A DNA stretch of 8,956 nt, from NCBI GenBank assembly GCA_044228625.1, contig JBGAUM010000131.1, positions 1 through 8,956 of the forward strand, given 5' to 3'. Within the stretch, counting starts at the first letter, position 1. Each line of letters begins with the position of its first letter. Made by a program: the position numbers and the translations under genes. The notes under the pieces were generated by a model. The model did no database searches, was not told where the DNA came from, and worked only from the letters and a program-made list of their open reading frames with translations. The DNA is from UKL13-2 sp044228625 (GTDB lineage: Bacteria > Pseudomonadota > Gammaproteobacteria > Burkholderiales > Usitatibacteraceae). Of this stretch, positions 1 to 6,837 are shown piece by piece.

Positions 1-831
1 GGCCGTTTCAATCTGGTGTTCGATCTGGAAACGTGAAAACAGCGGCACGTCGTCCTTGTAAAGCTTGACCTTGTTGACATTGGCAGGCATGACCGTCGAC
101 ATGAACGACTGCGCCTGTTCGTAGATTTCAGGCGTGTCGATCAGGATTTCGCCGATGTCGGGCTGGAACAGGTCGCGGATTGCGCGGACCACAAGGCTCG
201 ATTCCAGATAGATCAGTTCCGGGGCTTTGATTTCCTTGGATGCCCCCTCAATGGCTTCCCAGAGCTGGATCAAGTAGTTCATATCCCACTTGAGCTCTTC
301 GACAGTGCGGCCAATACCCGCGGTGCGCGCGATCACGCTCATGCCCTCGGGCACTTCAAGCTGGTCGACCATGTCGCGCAATTCATTGCGGTCTTCGCCC
401 TCGACCCGGCGCGAGACACCGCCGCCCTTGGGGTTGTTCGGCATCAGGACCAGATAGCGTCCCGCGAGCGAGATATAGGTCGTGAGCGCAGCGCCCTTAT
501 TGCCGCGCTCGTCCTTTTCGACTTGCACCAGCAACTCCTGGCCGACCCGCAGGTTCTGCGCAATCTTGGCACGGGTACCGTCGCCGGACTCGCCTTGCAC
601 ATATTGGCGGGTCAGTTCCTTGAACGGCAGAAAGCCGTGGCGCTCCGATCCATAGTCGACAAATACCGCTTCGAGCGAAGGCTCAACCCGGGTCACGACG
701 GCCTTGTAAATATTGGACTTCTTTTGTTCCTGACCCGCATGCTCGATGTCGAGGTCAATCAACTTTTGACCATCGACGATGGCAACGCGCAACTCTTCCT
801 GTTGAGTGGCGTTAAACAGCATTCTTTTCAT
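1..831 (-). CDS. rne: Ribonuclease E, N-terminal part (3' end outside window)
   Basis: Essential endoribonuclease that starts mRNA decay and matures rRNA and tRNA precursors; it cuts AU-rich single-stranded RNA and prefers a 5' monophosphate. The 277 visible residues begin MKRMLFNATQQEELRVAIVD and read without a break to the window edge. They cover the RNase H-like start, the S1 RNA-binding domain (about 36-125) and the 5'-sensor region. Residues known from E. coli RNase E fall at the same numbers: F57, F67 and K112 (S1 surface), R169 and T170 (5'-phosphate pocket). This alignment favours RNase E over RNase G. The catalytic aspartates, zinc link and C-terminal scaffold lie beyond the left edge and cannot be judged. 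The start is supported by a strong Shine-Dalgarno sequence. The gene diverges from rluC, as in E. coli, where RNase E controls its own mRNA through a long leader; the long gap here would allow the same. Confidence 0.97.
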   Translation of the reverse strand, partial: MKRMLFNATQQEELRVAIVDGQKLIDLDIEHAGQEQKKSNIYKAVVTRVEPSLEAVFVDYGSERHGFLPFKELTRQYVQGESGDGTRAKIAQNLRVGQELLVQVEKDERGNKGAALTTYISLAGRYLVLMPNNPKGGGVSRRVEGEDRNELRDMVDQLEVPEGMSVIARTAGIGRTVEELKWDMNYLIQLWEAIEGASKEIKAPELIYLESSLVVRAIRDLFQPDIGEILIDTPEIYEQAQSFMSTVMPANVNKVKLYKDDVPLFSRFQIEHQIETA

Positions 832-835
832 TGTT

Positions 836-844
836 CTTCCTTCC
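836..844 (-). promoter_or_regulatory. Ribosome binding site of rne
   Basis: Read on the minus strand, GGAAGGAAG lies 4 bases before the ATG at 831-829, with the AAGGA core about 6 bases away. It is one of the strongest Shine-Dalgarno matches in the window and fixes the rne start. Confidence 0.8.
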
Positions 845-1173
845 AAACCTACAACGGTTTGCGCGCCACCTGATGCGGCGGCGTGGGAAGAGGGCGGCCC
901 GGAAGAACCCCGGGTCGCTACGACAGGCGGTTCAAGAGGCGCGGTGCGTGACGCAGCATTCCCTCACCGGACGCGAAAACTCGCGCAGCTGGATATTCAT
1001 CCGGCCTCGGCAATCTTGTGGACATGCGCATCAGGTTCAACACTTGTATTTGCGGGTCTCAATCCGGCGCCACCGCAAAGGCGGGACGCTTCCTGCGCGG
1101 AGTCCAAGCACCGCCGAAAATCTTCAGGCAATGCAGTACCCCGAATTCCTCTTCACGCCACCTTCAAGCTTGA

Positions 1174-1186
1174 TCCGCTTCGCGGA
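1174..1186. repeat. Small 5-bp inverted repeat in rne upstream region
   Basis: TCCGC (1174-1178), loop TTC, GCGGA (1182-1186). It lies 35 bases from the larger hairpin at 1222-1242 and next to the palindrome TCAAGCTTGA at 1164-1173. On an rne transcript these would form consecutive stems. A 5-bp stem alone could occur by chance. Confidence 0.35.
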
Positions 1187-1221
1187 CGGTGCGCGCAAAT
1201 CGTTTACCATCGCTACTTGTT

Positions 1222-1242
1222 GAATGCAGCCGGGCTGCATTC
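1222..1242. repeat. Perfect 9-bp inverted repeat (hairpin) upstream of rne
   Basis: GAATGCAGC at 1222-1230 is followed by the loop CGG and its exact reverse complement GCTGCATTC at 1234-1242. It is the strongest short hairpin I saw in the window. No T tract follows on either strand, so it does not look like an intrinsic terminator. It lies about 390 bases upstream of the rne ATG, so it may be in the rne leader, or be an operator or stability element. Confidence 0.6.
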
Positions 1243-1381
1243 GGCGGTGAGCGAAAACGACCGCCCGTTTTCCGGCAACTCGACGGGCTTCGGTGGACGC
1301 TGGCAGTAGGTTTGAAGAACTGCGCGGGAACGCCAAGGTGCGGCGAGTCCGGCGATTTCAAGTGCAGGCGGAATGTTGGGT

Positions 1382-1401
1382 GCCCCAAAGTTTTGCGGGG
1401 C
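1382..1401. repeat. GC-rich inverted repeat upstream of rluC
   Basis: GCCCC (1382-1386) pairs with GGGGC (1397-1401) around the loop AAAGTTTTGC, which can itself partly pair. It lies about 95 bases before the rluC start. There is no T run after the stem in either direction, so a terminator role is unlikely. The role is unknown. Confidence 0.35.
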
Positions 1402-1496
1402 GGGTCACAGGGACAACCGCGGCGCAAACGCTTTGGCAGGGTGACCGGCAAACCGGGACTGCCTTCAAAATCAACGAGATACCATTCTATCCGAAG

Positions 1497-2522
1497 ATGC
1501 CGTCGAGCGCCCAAAAAGTTTCCGGAGGATCGGCAGCCTCCAATGCACCCGCAGTTCGGATGGCGACGATTGACGAAGGCAATGTCGGCCAGCGTTTGGA
1601 CAATTTCCTCCTCGGACAACTTAAAGGCGTTCCAAAGAGCCATATCTACCGCATCGTCCGGTCCGGGGAGGTGCGGGTCAACAAGGGCCGCGTGGCAGTC
1701 GATTACCGTTTGCAGGACGGCGATGTCGTGCGAATTCCTCCGGTGCGCATGTCGGAAAACCAAAACCCCAGTCCTGGCGAGGGTTCCAAGCCAAAATTGG
1801 CTCAGAAGGCTCACCAGTCCTTGAGTTTACTGTACGAAGATGACGCTTTGATCGCAATCGACAAGCCGGCCGGACTGGCTGTTCACGGCGGTAGCGGGAT
1901 TTCACAGGGTTTGATCGAAGGATTGCGCCTGTCGCGTCCCGACGCAAAGTTTCTCGAACTGGTCCATCGGATCGACCGTGAGACTTCGGGCGTCCTGCTG
2001 GTGGCCAAGAAGCGATCCGCCCTGACGGCATTGCACGCGATGTTAAGGGGCGAGTCGGGGCAGCGGATGGACAAACACTACCTCGCATTGGTCAAAGGCG
2101 ATTGGCCCGATGCGAGGCGCCATATCCGCACCAAACTCACCAAATTTGTCACAGCTGCAGGCGATCGGCGTGTCGTTACCGATGCGGAAGACGGGCGGGA
2201 ATCGCACACGATTGTGGAGCGCATGGAAAAACTCCCGGGGGCAACCCTGCTCGACTGCGAGATCCGTACTGGTCGTACCCACCAGATCCGGGTTCACCTG
2301 GCGTCGATGGGATTTCCAATCCTCGGTGACGACAAATACGGCGATTTTGCGTTGAACAAATTTGTCGCGGCGCAACACAACGGCGGATTGAAGCGCATGT
2401 TTTTGCATGCGGCATCCCTCCAGTTCACCCATCCGATCACTGGAGATACGTTGCGAATTGATTCGGCACTTCCAAAAGACCTGAAGAAATACTTGACCTA
2501 TTTAAAGGGGCAAGCGGCGTGA
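1497..2522 (+). CDS. rluC: 23S rRNA pseudouridine synthase RluC
   Basis: Converts specific uridines of 23S rRNA (955, 2504 and 2580 in E. coli) to pseudouridine. The 341-residue protein has an S4 RNA-binding domain (about 32-95, with the RluC-like stretch QLKGVPKSHIYRIVRSGEVR and RIPPVR) followed by the RluA-type catalytic domain. The catalytic motif HRIDRETSGVLLVAKK puts the catalytic aspartate at D160; RTGRTHQIRVHL (257-268) is the second family signature. The S4 domain and the HGGSG motif match RluC better than RluA or RluD. The ATG at 1497 gives an N-terminal tail of about 20 residues before the conserved core, similar to E. coli RluC. The frame stays open upstream to 1293, but that part looks non-coding. 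The ATG at 1560 is the other plausible start; neither has a strong ribosome binding site. First gene of a tight plus-strand group; its stop overlaps the next start. Confidence 0.95.
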   Translation: MPSSAQKVSGGSAASNAPAVRMATIDEGNVGQRLDNFLLGQLKGVPKSHIYRIVRSGEVRVNKGRVAVDYRLQDGDVVRIPPVRMSENQNPSPGEGSKPKLAQKAHQSLSLLYEDDALIAIDKPAGLAVHGGSGISQGLIEGLRLSRPDAKFLELVHRIDRETSGVLLVAKKRSALTALHAMLRGESGQRMDKHYLALVKGDWPDARRHIRTKLTKFVTAAGDRRVVTDAEDGRESHTIVERMEKLPGATLLDCEIRTGRTHQIRVHLASMGFPILGDDKYGDFALNKFVAAQHNGGLKRMFLHAASLQFTHPITGDTLRIDSALPKDLKKYLTYLKGQAA

Positions 2523-3175
2523 GCGATCGGTACAAGATGTTGGTTTTCGACTGGGACGGCACCATCATGGATTCGACGGCGCTCATCGCGCAGTGCATCC
2601 GGCATGCCGCGCTGGCTTGCGGGCTGCCGGAACCGACGGAGGAAGAGGCGAAATCGGTCATTGGCCTGGGCGTGATGGAGTCGATCGGGCGGCTGTTCCC
2701 GGGAATTGACCAGCCGCGCGCGCAAGCATTCGGGACGCACTATCGGGCACATTTTTTGGCGAGGGACCATGAGACCCCCTTGTTTGAAGGCATGCGCGAA
2801 TTGTTGGACTCCTTGGATGGACCGGCGCGCGTACTGGCGGTAGCAACTGGGAAATCGCGCCGCGGACTGGATCGTGCAATTGGGTACAGCGGTCTAGGCG
2901 GGCGTTTTCATTTCACGCGTTGCGCTGACGAGGGGTTTCCAAAGCCCCATCCCGACATGCTCGAACGACTGATGCAGTTTGCCGGTACAGAGCGCAGCGA
3001 AGTCTTGATGATTGGAGATACCACCCATGACCTTGATCTGGCCCGCAATGCTGGCGTGGATTCTCTGGCTGTATCGTACGGGGCGCACCCATTCGAGGTC
3101 TTGACGTCTCACGATGCGCGCGCCGTGGTGCAAAGCGTTGCCGAGTTGCGGGAATGGCTGTCTCGGAACGCTTAG
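2519..3175 (+). CDS. HAD-superfamily hydrolase, Gph/phosphoglycolate phosphatase-like
   Basis: Predicted cytoplasmic phosphatase of 218 residues. All four HAD motifs are present: motif I DWDGT (nucleophile D11, acid/base D13), motif II threonine in ATGKSRRGL (T110), motif III lysine in PKPHPDML (K142), and motif IV GDTTHD (D167 and D171). A helical cap occupies roughly 17-85, the subclass I arrangement shared by Gph, pyrophosphatases and beta-phosphoglucomutases. The substrate cannot be told from sequence; phosphoglycolate is the usual label but other small phosphate esters are equally possible. The GTG start gives a GTGA overlap with the rluC stop, typical of translational coupling; an in-frame ATG at 2537 would remove six residues. 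The pairing rluC-HAD-Rieske recurs in betaproteobacteria, as I recall, which suggests co-expression rather than a proven functional link. Confidence 0.9.
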   Translation: MSDRYKMLVFDWDGTIMDSTALIAQCIRHAALACGLPEPTEEEAKSVIGLGVMESIGRLFPGIDQPRAQAFGTHYRAHFLARDHETPLFEGMRELLDSLDGPARVLAVATGKSRRGLDRAIGYSGLGGRFHFTRCADEGFPKPHPDMLERLMQFAGTERSEVLMIGDTTHDLDLARNAGVDSLAVSYGAHPFEVLTSHDARAVVQSVAELREWLSRNA

Positions 3176-3549
3176 CCAGGTTGAGGTTGGTTTGCAGCCG
3201 CGGCGACTTGGTTGACGGCGCTCGCGCCAAGACTTTTTCCATCCTTCGGGGTGGACGTTCGGTCCCGGCGATCGCATATGCATTCGACGGTGAGGCGCAC
3301 GCGGCGATCAATGTATGTCCTCACCGCGGCACCTCCCTCGACTGGCAACCGGGGGAGGTGTTTGATGAATCCGGCTTATACTTGATTTGTGCCACGCATG
3401 GTGCGATGTTTGAACCGGTTACGGGGCTGTGCATTGCGGGCCCTTGCGTGGGTGCCCAACTACAAAAAGTGCCGGTCCATGTTGTCGACGGCCGGGTCGA
3501 GTTGATCTCCGATCTTTGCGCAATCGATCCGGAGACAGACAAGCCCTAG
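3154..3549 (+). CDS. Rieske [2Fe-2S] domain protein
   Basis: Small single-domain protein of 131 residues, likely a cytoplasmic electron-transfer or redox-sensing protein; no signal peptide or membrane segment is seen. The two cluster-binding boxes are complete: CPHRG (C55, H57) and CATHGAMF (C79, H82), so two cysteines and two histidines can hold a 2Fe-2S cluster. Two further cysteines (C93, C98) follow in GLCIAGPC. There is no oxygenase catalytic domain, so it resembles a stand-alone ferredoxin-type Rieske protein. The ATG at 3154 lies inside the end of the HAD gene, a 22-base overlap in another frame; a TTG at 3181 just after the HAD stop would shorten it by nine residues and is also possible. 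Its partner is unknown. It belongs to the conserved rluC-HAD-Rieske row. Confidence 0.92.
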   Translation: MAVSERLARLRLVCSRGDLVDGARAKTFSILRGGRSVPAIAYAFDGEAHAAINVCPHRGTSLDWQPGEVFDESGLYLICATHGAMFEPVTGLCIAGPCVGAQLQKVPVHVVDGRVELISDLCAIDPETDKP

Positions 3550-3568
3550 TGCCTGCGAAAATTCATGC

Positions 3569-3573
3569 GGGGA
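3569..3573 (+). promoter_or_regulatory. Probable ribosome binding site for a TTG start
   Basis: GGGGA lies 10 bases before the TTG at 3584. No ATG or GTG in the same frame is closer to this site, and it supports TTG as the start of the large sensor gene. The spacing is slightly long. Confidence 0.45.
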
Positions 3574-3583
3574 ATCGCTTGCC

Positions 3584-6500
3584 TTGACTACTGAAATCAC
3601 ACCCAAGCGCAGGATTGGAGTCCGCGCGGTGATTGCGCTTGGCTTCGCGGCAGTGGCTTGCGGAACAGCGTTGATCCTCGTCCTGATCGCTCTGCGAGTA
3701 TCCAGAGACGCCGGGATTTCGGGGGAGATTGCGGACAAGCTCCAGCTCCAACTGCTCTGGTGGGGATTCGGCGCGGTCTTGTTGTCGGTCGTGATCGGAT
3801 CGGTTGCTGCGCGGTTGATCGGCGAACCGGTGCGGCAATTGACCGCCGAATTGAACAGCAAGCCTTTCGCAGATTTTGGAGTCAGCCCGGCGGGCGATGC
3901 GTTGCACTATGCGGAGGCCGAGGATCTACGATCGGCGTTATCGACGTTGGCATCGGCAGTGCGCGAGCGTGAACACGCGTTGGCGGAAAGCGAGCGCCGT
4001 TTTCGCGAAAGCTTTGAATTGATTGGAATTGGACTGACGCACATTGCGCCGGATGGTCGCTACACGATGGTCAATGCCCGGTTTTGCGAGATGCTGGGTT
4101 ACTCCGAAGGCGAGTTGTTGCAAATGACATTCCTCGAGGTCACCCACCCGGACGATCGGCCGGGAGATCTCGCCATCATGGATGAGGTGCGCGCCGGTGG
4201 AAAGATGCCTGCATCGCGGGAAAAACGTTACGTCCGAAAGGATGGCGGCATCGTCTGGGGAGTGCTCTCGGGCGTGGCCGTGCGCGATGCGCAAGGCACT
4301 CTGCTGCATACGCTGGGCTCCGTCGAGGACGTCACCCGGTTTCGCGAAACGGAGGCGGCGCTGCAAGGCTTGAACGAGTCCTTGCGTGCAGTGGTTGAAA
4401 CCGCCCCCATGGCGATTTACGCATTGACCCTGGAAGGCAGGGTTACCCTGTGGAATTCTGCAGCGGCACACTTGTTTGGCGTCTTACGCGAGGATGCTGT
4501 CGGTCAAATGTCTCCGCTCCTCAATGCGGGGAACGAGGTGCGACTGAGTGATTTGCGCGCATCGGTCGGGCGTGGTGCGATCGTCCGCAACGAAGATATC
4601 GGCTGGCAGCGTGGAGATGGCGCGGAGTTCGAACTCAGCTTGAGCCTGGCGCCCTTGCGGGGACAGTCGGGCAGCGTGGATGGGATCCTGGTGATCTGCA
4701 ATGACGTGACCAGCCTGAAGGCGGCCTCACGTGCGCTGGACGCCCAGCTACATTTCATCCAAGAACTGTTGGAAGTGATTCCAGCGCCGATTTTCTATCG
4801 CAAGGCTTCGGGCGAATACATCGGATTTAATCGCGCATGGGAGCATTTCTTCGGCAAGGACCGTCGAGATTGGATCGGCAAGACAACAGCAGATCTGGTG
4901 GGCGAAGAACACGCGGCGCATTTGCTTGCCAGTGACCGCGGAGTCTTGGAGACGGGAAGTACGCTCATCAATGAGGCCACCATATCTGCGGCCAACGGCG
5001 AAAAGCGCCATGTTGTGTGGCACGTGGGCCGATTCACCGATGCGAAACATCAGCCGGCCGGAATCATTGGTGTGATGACCGACATCACTGAGTTCCGCCA
5101 GGTTTCCGCGGCACTTGAATCGTCGGAGCGCCGTTTCAAGGCGCTGACCGAGAGCGCCATGGACATCGTGACCGTTCTGGACGCGCAAGGCGTCATCCGT
5201 TACCAAAGTCCGTCGGTGAAGCACTTGCTGGGTTATGAACCTGCGGAAATGCTGGGCAAATCACAATTTGACCTCGTACATCGAGATGACGCAGCGTCAA
5301 TGCGTCGCGACTTCCAGAAGCTCGTTGAATCCGGCCAAAAGCAATTGGCTGCCGAGTTTCGCGTGCGCCATGCCAACGGCGAATGGCGGACACTGGAGTC
5401 GATCGGCAAGAACTGTCTGGAGGATCCTGTCGTTCGGGGAATCATCGTCAATACCCGCGACATTACCGACCGCAAAGCGTACCAGGAGCGCATCCAGCAT
5501 CAGGCGTATCACGACGCGCTGACTGGCCTTCCCAACCGGTTGCTGATGCAGGACCGGATTGCACATGCGATTGCACGTGCCGGCCGCGAAGGCTCCCGTT
5601 GCGTGGTGATGTTCATCGACATCGACAATTTCAAGAACATCAACGATACGATGGGGCACGATGTCGGCGATGAGTTGCTGCGGGGAATTGCCGCTCGACT
5701 GACGGGCTCGGTTCGCGCCCAAGACACCATTGCGCGCCAGGGGGGTGACGAGTTCATTGTGTTGCTGGACCAGATGGAAGGACATCAGGGGGCAACGCGC
5801 GTAGCGCAAAAAATTCTGGAAGGGCTGCGTGCAGCCTTCCGGGTGGCCGGCACCGACCAGCACGTTTCAGGTTCCATCGGGATTGCGCTGTATCCGGACG
5901 ATGGGCAGGACCCGGCCACGCTTCTCCGGAATGCAGACACCGCGATGTTTCATGGCAAGGCGTTGGGAAAGAACACCTACCAGTTCTTTACGCCGCAGAT
6001 GAACATTGCCGTCAAGCGACGGGCTGCCATGGAGACAAGCTTGCGCGCAGCCGTGGTTCGCGGTGATTTTGCGTTGGCCTATCAGCCACAGATCGACCTC
6101 AATACCGGTGAAATTGTGGCCGTCGAAGCGCTGGTCCGCTGGATCAGCGAAGAAGGCGGGACGATGATGCCGGGCGAGTTCATTCCGCTGGCAGAGGAAA
6201 CGGGACTCATCAGCGACATTGGCTACTGGGTATTGCAGGCTGCCTGCAAGCAGGCCGTCGAGTGGCAACGCCAAGGTCATCCACCGCGCCGCATGGCCAT
6301 TAATTTGTCCGCACGGCAATTGGCCGAAAAGGGCTTCATGGAACATCTGCAAATGACCTTGCGGGAAACCGGTTTGGCGCCTCATTGGCTTGAACTTGAA
6401 GTGACTGAAACGCAGGTGATGCGGCAGGGTGAGGCGAGCGTGGGGGTCTTGGACCGGATTGCGCAACTGGGCGTTCATCTTGCGGTCGACGATTTCGGTA

Positions 6501-6817
6501 CGGGATATTCCAGCCTGTCTTACTTGAAGCGGTTGCCGATCAGCAAACTAAAGATCGATCAAAGTTTCGTGCGTGACATTACGGTCGACCCCAACGACAC
6601 AGCGATCGTGGTGGCCATCATCAACATGGCCAAGAGTCTTGACCTGGAAATCACCGCAGAGGGCATCGAGACCGCAGGACAGTTGACCCTGCTGCGTGCA
6701 AAGGGTTGCAACGTCGGCCAAGGGTTCTATTTCAGCGTGCCTGCTTCTGCCGAGGAACTTGCCCCAATGCTTGAAAAACGCTCAATTTTTGAAAGCGGCA
6801 CGCGCTTGCGGGCCTGA
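3584..6817 (+). CDS. Membrane PAS-GGDEF-EAL cyclic-di-GMP signalling protein
   Basis: A 1077-residue inner-membrane sensor predicted to make and/or break down cyclic di-GMP. Order: two membrane helices (about 14-37 and 57-78) with a short periplasmic loop of about 19 residues; a degenerate HAMP-like and helical linker (79-137); four PAS domains (about 138-253, 262-378, 388-504, 512-630); GGDEF (about 635-800); EAL (about 815-1060). GGDEF 720-724 is canonical, D679 is the other metal ligand, and RAQD (711-714), five residues upstream, is an intact product-inhibition I-site. The EAL domain keeps EAL (848-850), N907, E939, E942, D969-D970, K990, E1026 and Q1046, plus the FGTGYSSL loop. Both activities are therefore possible; the net output cannot be predicted. 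Start is TTG (a GTG at codon 15 would cut into the first helix). It follows the Rieske gene by 34 bases, so is probably co-transcribed. Ligands of the PAS domains are unknown. Confidence 0.95.
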   Translation: MTTEITPKRRIGVRAVIALGFAAVACGTALILVLIALRVSRDAGISGEIADKLQLQLLWWGFGAVLLSVVIGSVAARLIGEPVRQLTAELNSKPFADFGVSPAGDALHYAEAEDLRSALSTLASAVREREHALAESERRFRESFELIGIGLTHIAPDGRYTMVNARFCEMLGYSEGELLQMTFLEVTHPDDRPGDLAIMDEVRAGGKMPASREKRYVRKDGGIVWGVLSGVAVRDAQGTLLHTLGSVEDVTRFRETEAALQGLNESLRAVVETAPMAIYALTLEGRVTLWNSAAAHLFGVLREDAVGQMSPLLNAGNEVRLSDLRASVGRGAIVRNEDIGWQRGDGAEFELSLSLAPLRGQSGSVDGILVICNDVTSLKAASRALDAQLHFIQELLEVIPAPIFYRKASGEYIGFNRAWEHFFGKDRRDWIGKTTADLVGEEHAAHLLASDRGVLETGSTLINEATISAANGEKRHVVWHVGRFTDAKHQPAGIIGVMTDITEFRQVSAALESSERRFKALTESAMDIVTVLDAQGVIRYQSPSVKHLLGYEPAEMLGKSQFDLVHRDDAASMRRDFQKLVESGQKQLAAEFRVRHANGEWRTLESIGKNCLEDPVVRGIIVNTRDITDRKAYQERIQHQAYHDALTGLPNRLLMQDRIAHAIARAGREGSRCVVMFIDIDNFKNINDTMGHDVGDELLRGIAARLTGSVRAQDTIARQGGDEFIVLLDQMEGHQGATRVAQKILEGLRAAFRVAGTDQHVSGSIGIALYPDDGQDPATLLRNADTAMFHGKALGKNTYQFFTPQMNIAVKRRAAMETSLRAAVVRGDFALAYQPQIDLNTGEIVAVEALVRWISEEGGTMMPGEFIPLAEETGLISDIGYWVLQAACKQAVEWQRQGHPPRRMAINLSARQLAEKGFMEHLQMTLRETGLAPHWLELEVTETQVMRQGEASVGVLDRIAQLGVHLAVDDFGTGYSSLSYLKRLPISKLKIDQSFVRDITVDPNDTAIVVAIINMAKSLDLEITAEGIETAGQLTLLRAKGCNVGQGFYFSVPASAEELAPMLEKRSIFESGTRLRA

Positions 6818-6837
6818 ACGGTCGCAAGAATTCAGGC
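6812..6837. terminator. Inverted repeat between convergent genes, possible weak bidirectional terminator
   Basis: GCCTGAA (6812-6818) and its exact reverse complement TTCAGGC (6831-6837) flank a 12-base loop. The TGA stop of the GGDEF-EAL gene (6815-6817) lies in the left arm and the TGA stop of the methyltransferase (6834-6832, minus strand) in the right arm. The position suits a shared transcription end, but neither side has a T run, so an intrinsic terminator is only a weak call. Confidence 0.35.

Larger units (their letters stand above)
832..1496. other. rne-rluC divergent intergenic region and leader
   Basis: About 665 bases between the RNase E start and the chosen RluC start, with no ORF resembling a known protein. 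The open frames crossing it are uncharacteristic, overlap one another on both strands and lack good ribosome binding sites. It should hold the rne promoter and leader (minus strand) and the rluC promoter (plus strand). I looked for sigma70 boxes with 16-18 base spacing on both strands and found none convincing. What is visible is structure: a 9-bp hairpin at 1222-1242, a smaller one at 1174-1186, and a GC stem at 1382-1401. E. coli has a comparable gap here, with a 361-nucleotide rne leader used for autoregulation; that this leader works the same way is inference. Confidence 0.6.

Noticed and set aside
806..1309. Plus-strand open frames of 167 and 130 codons in the rne-rluC gap
   Set aside because: They overlap each other, start inside or at the edge of rne on the opposite strand, lack ribosome binding sites and have low-complexity Arg/Pro/Ser-rich composition typical of chance frames in GC-rich DNA.
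1124..1336. Minus-strand 70-codon frame in the rne leader, considered as a leader peptide or small gene
   Set aside because: No convincing ribosome binding site, overlapping frames on the other strand, and no recognisable features.
1480..1489. TACCAT (plus) and TAGAAT (minus) just before rluC, considered as -10 boxes
   Set aside because: No -35 resembling TTGACA lies 16-18 bases away on the matching side for either; the minus-strand one would also make a very long rne leader.
1293..1496. In-frame upstream extension of RluC to give 409 residues
   Set aside because: The extra 68 residues do not look like any part of RluC; the S4 core and an E. coli-like short tail are fully explained by the ATG at 1497.
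3658..3972. Frames overlapping the sensor gene in other frames and on the opposite strand
   Set aside because: The 1077-residue frame shows continuous domain structure; the others are shadows with no domain features.
6782..6792. T5 run with TCAA/TTGA flanks near the end of the sensor gene, considered as a terminator
   Set aside because: It lies inside the coding frame and the 4-bp stem has no GC-rich base, so it does not resemble an intrinsic terminator.
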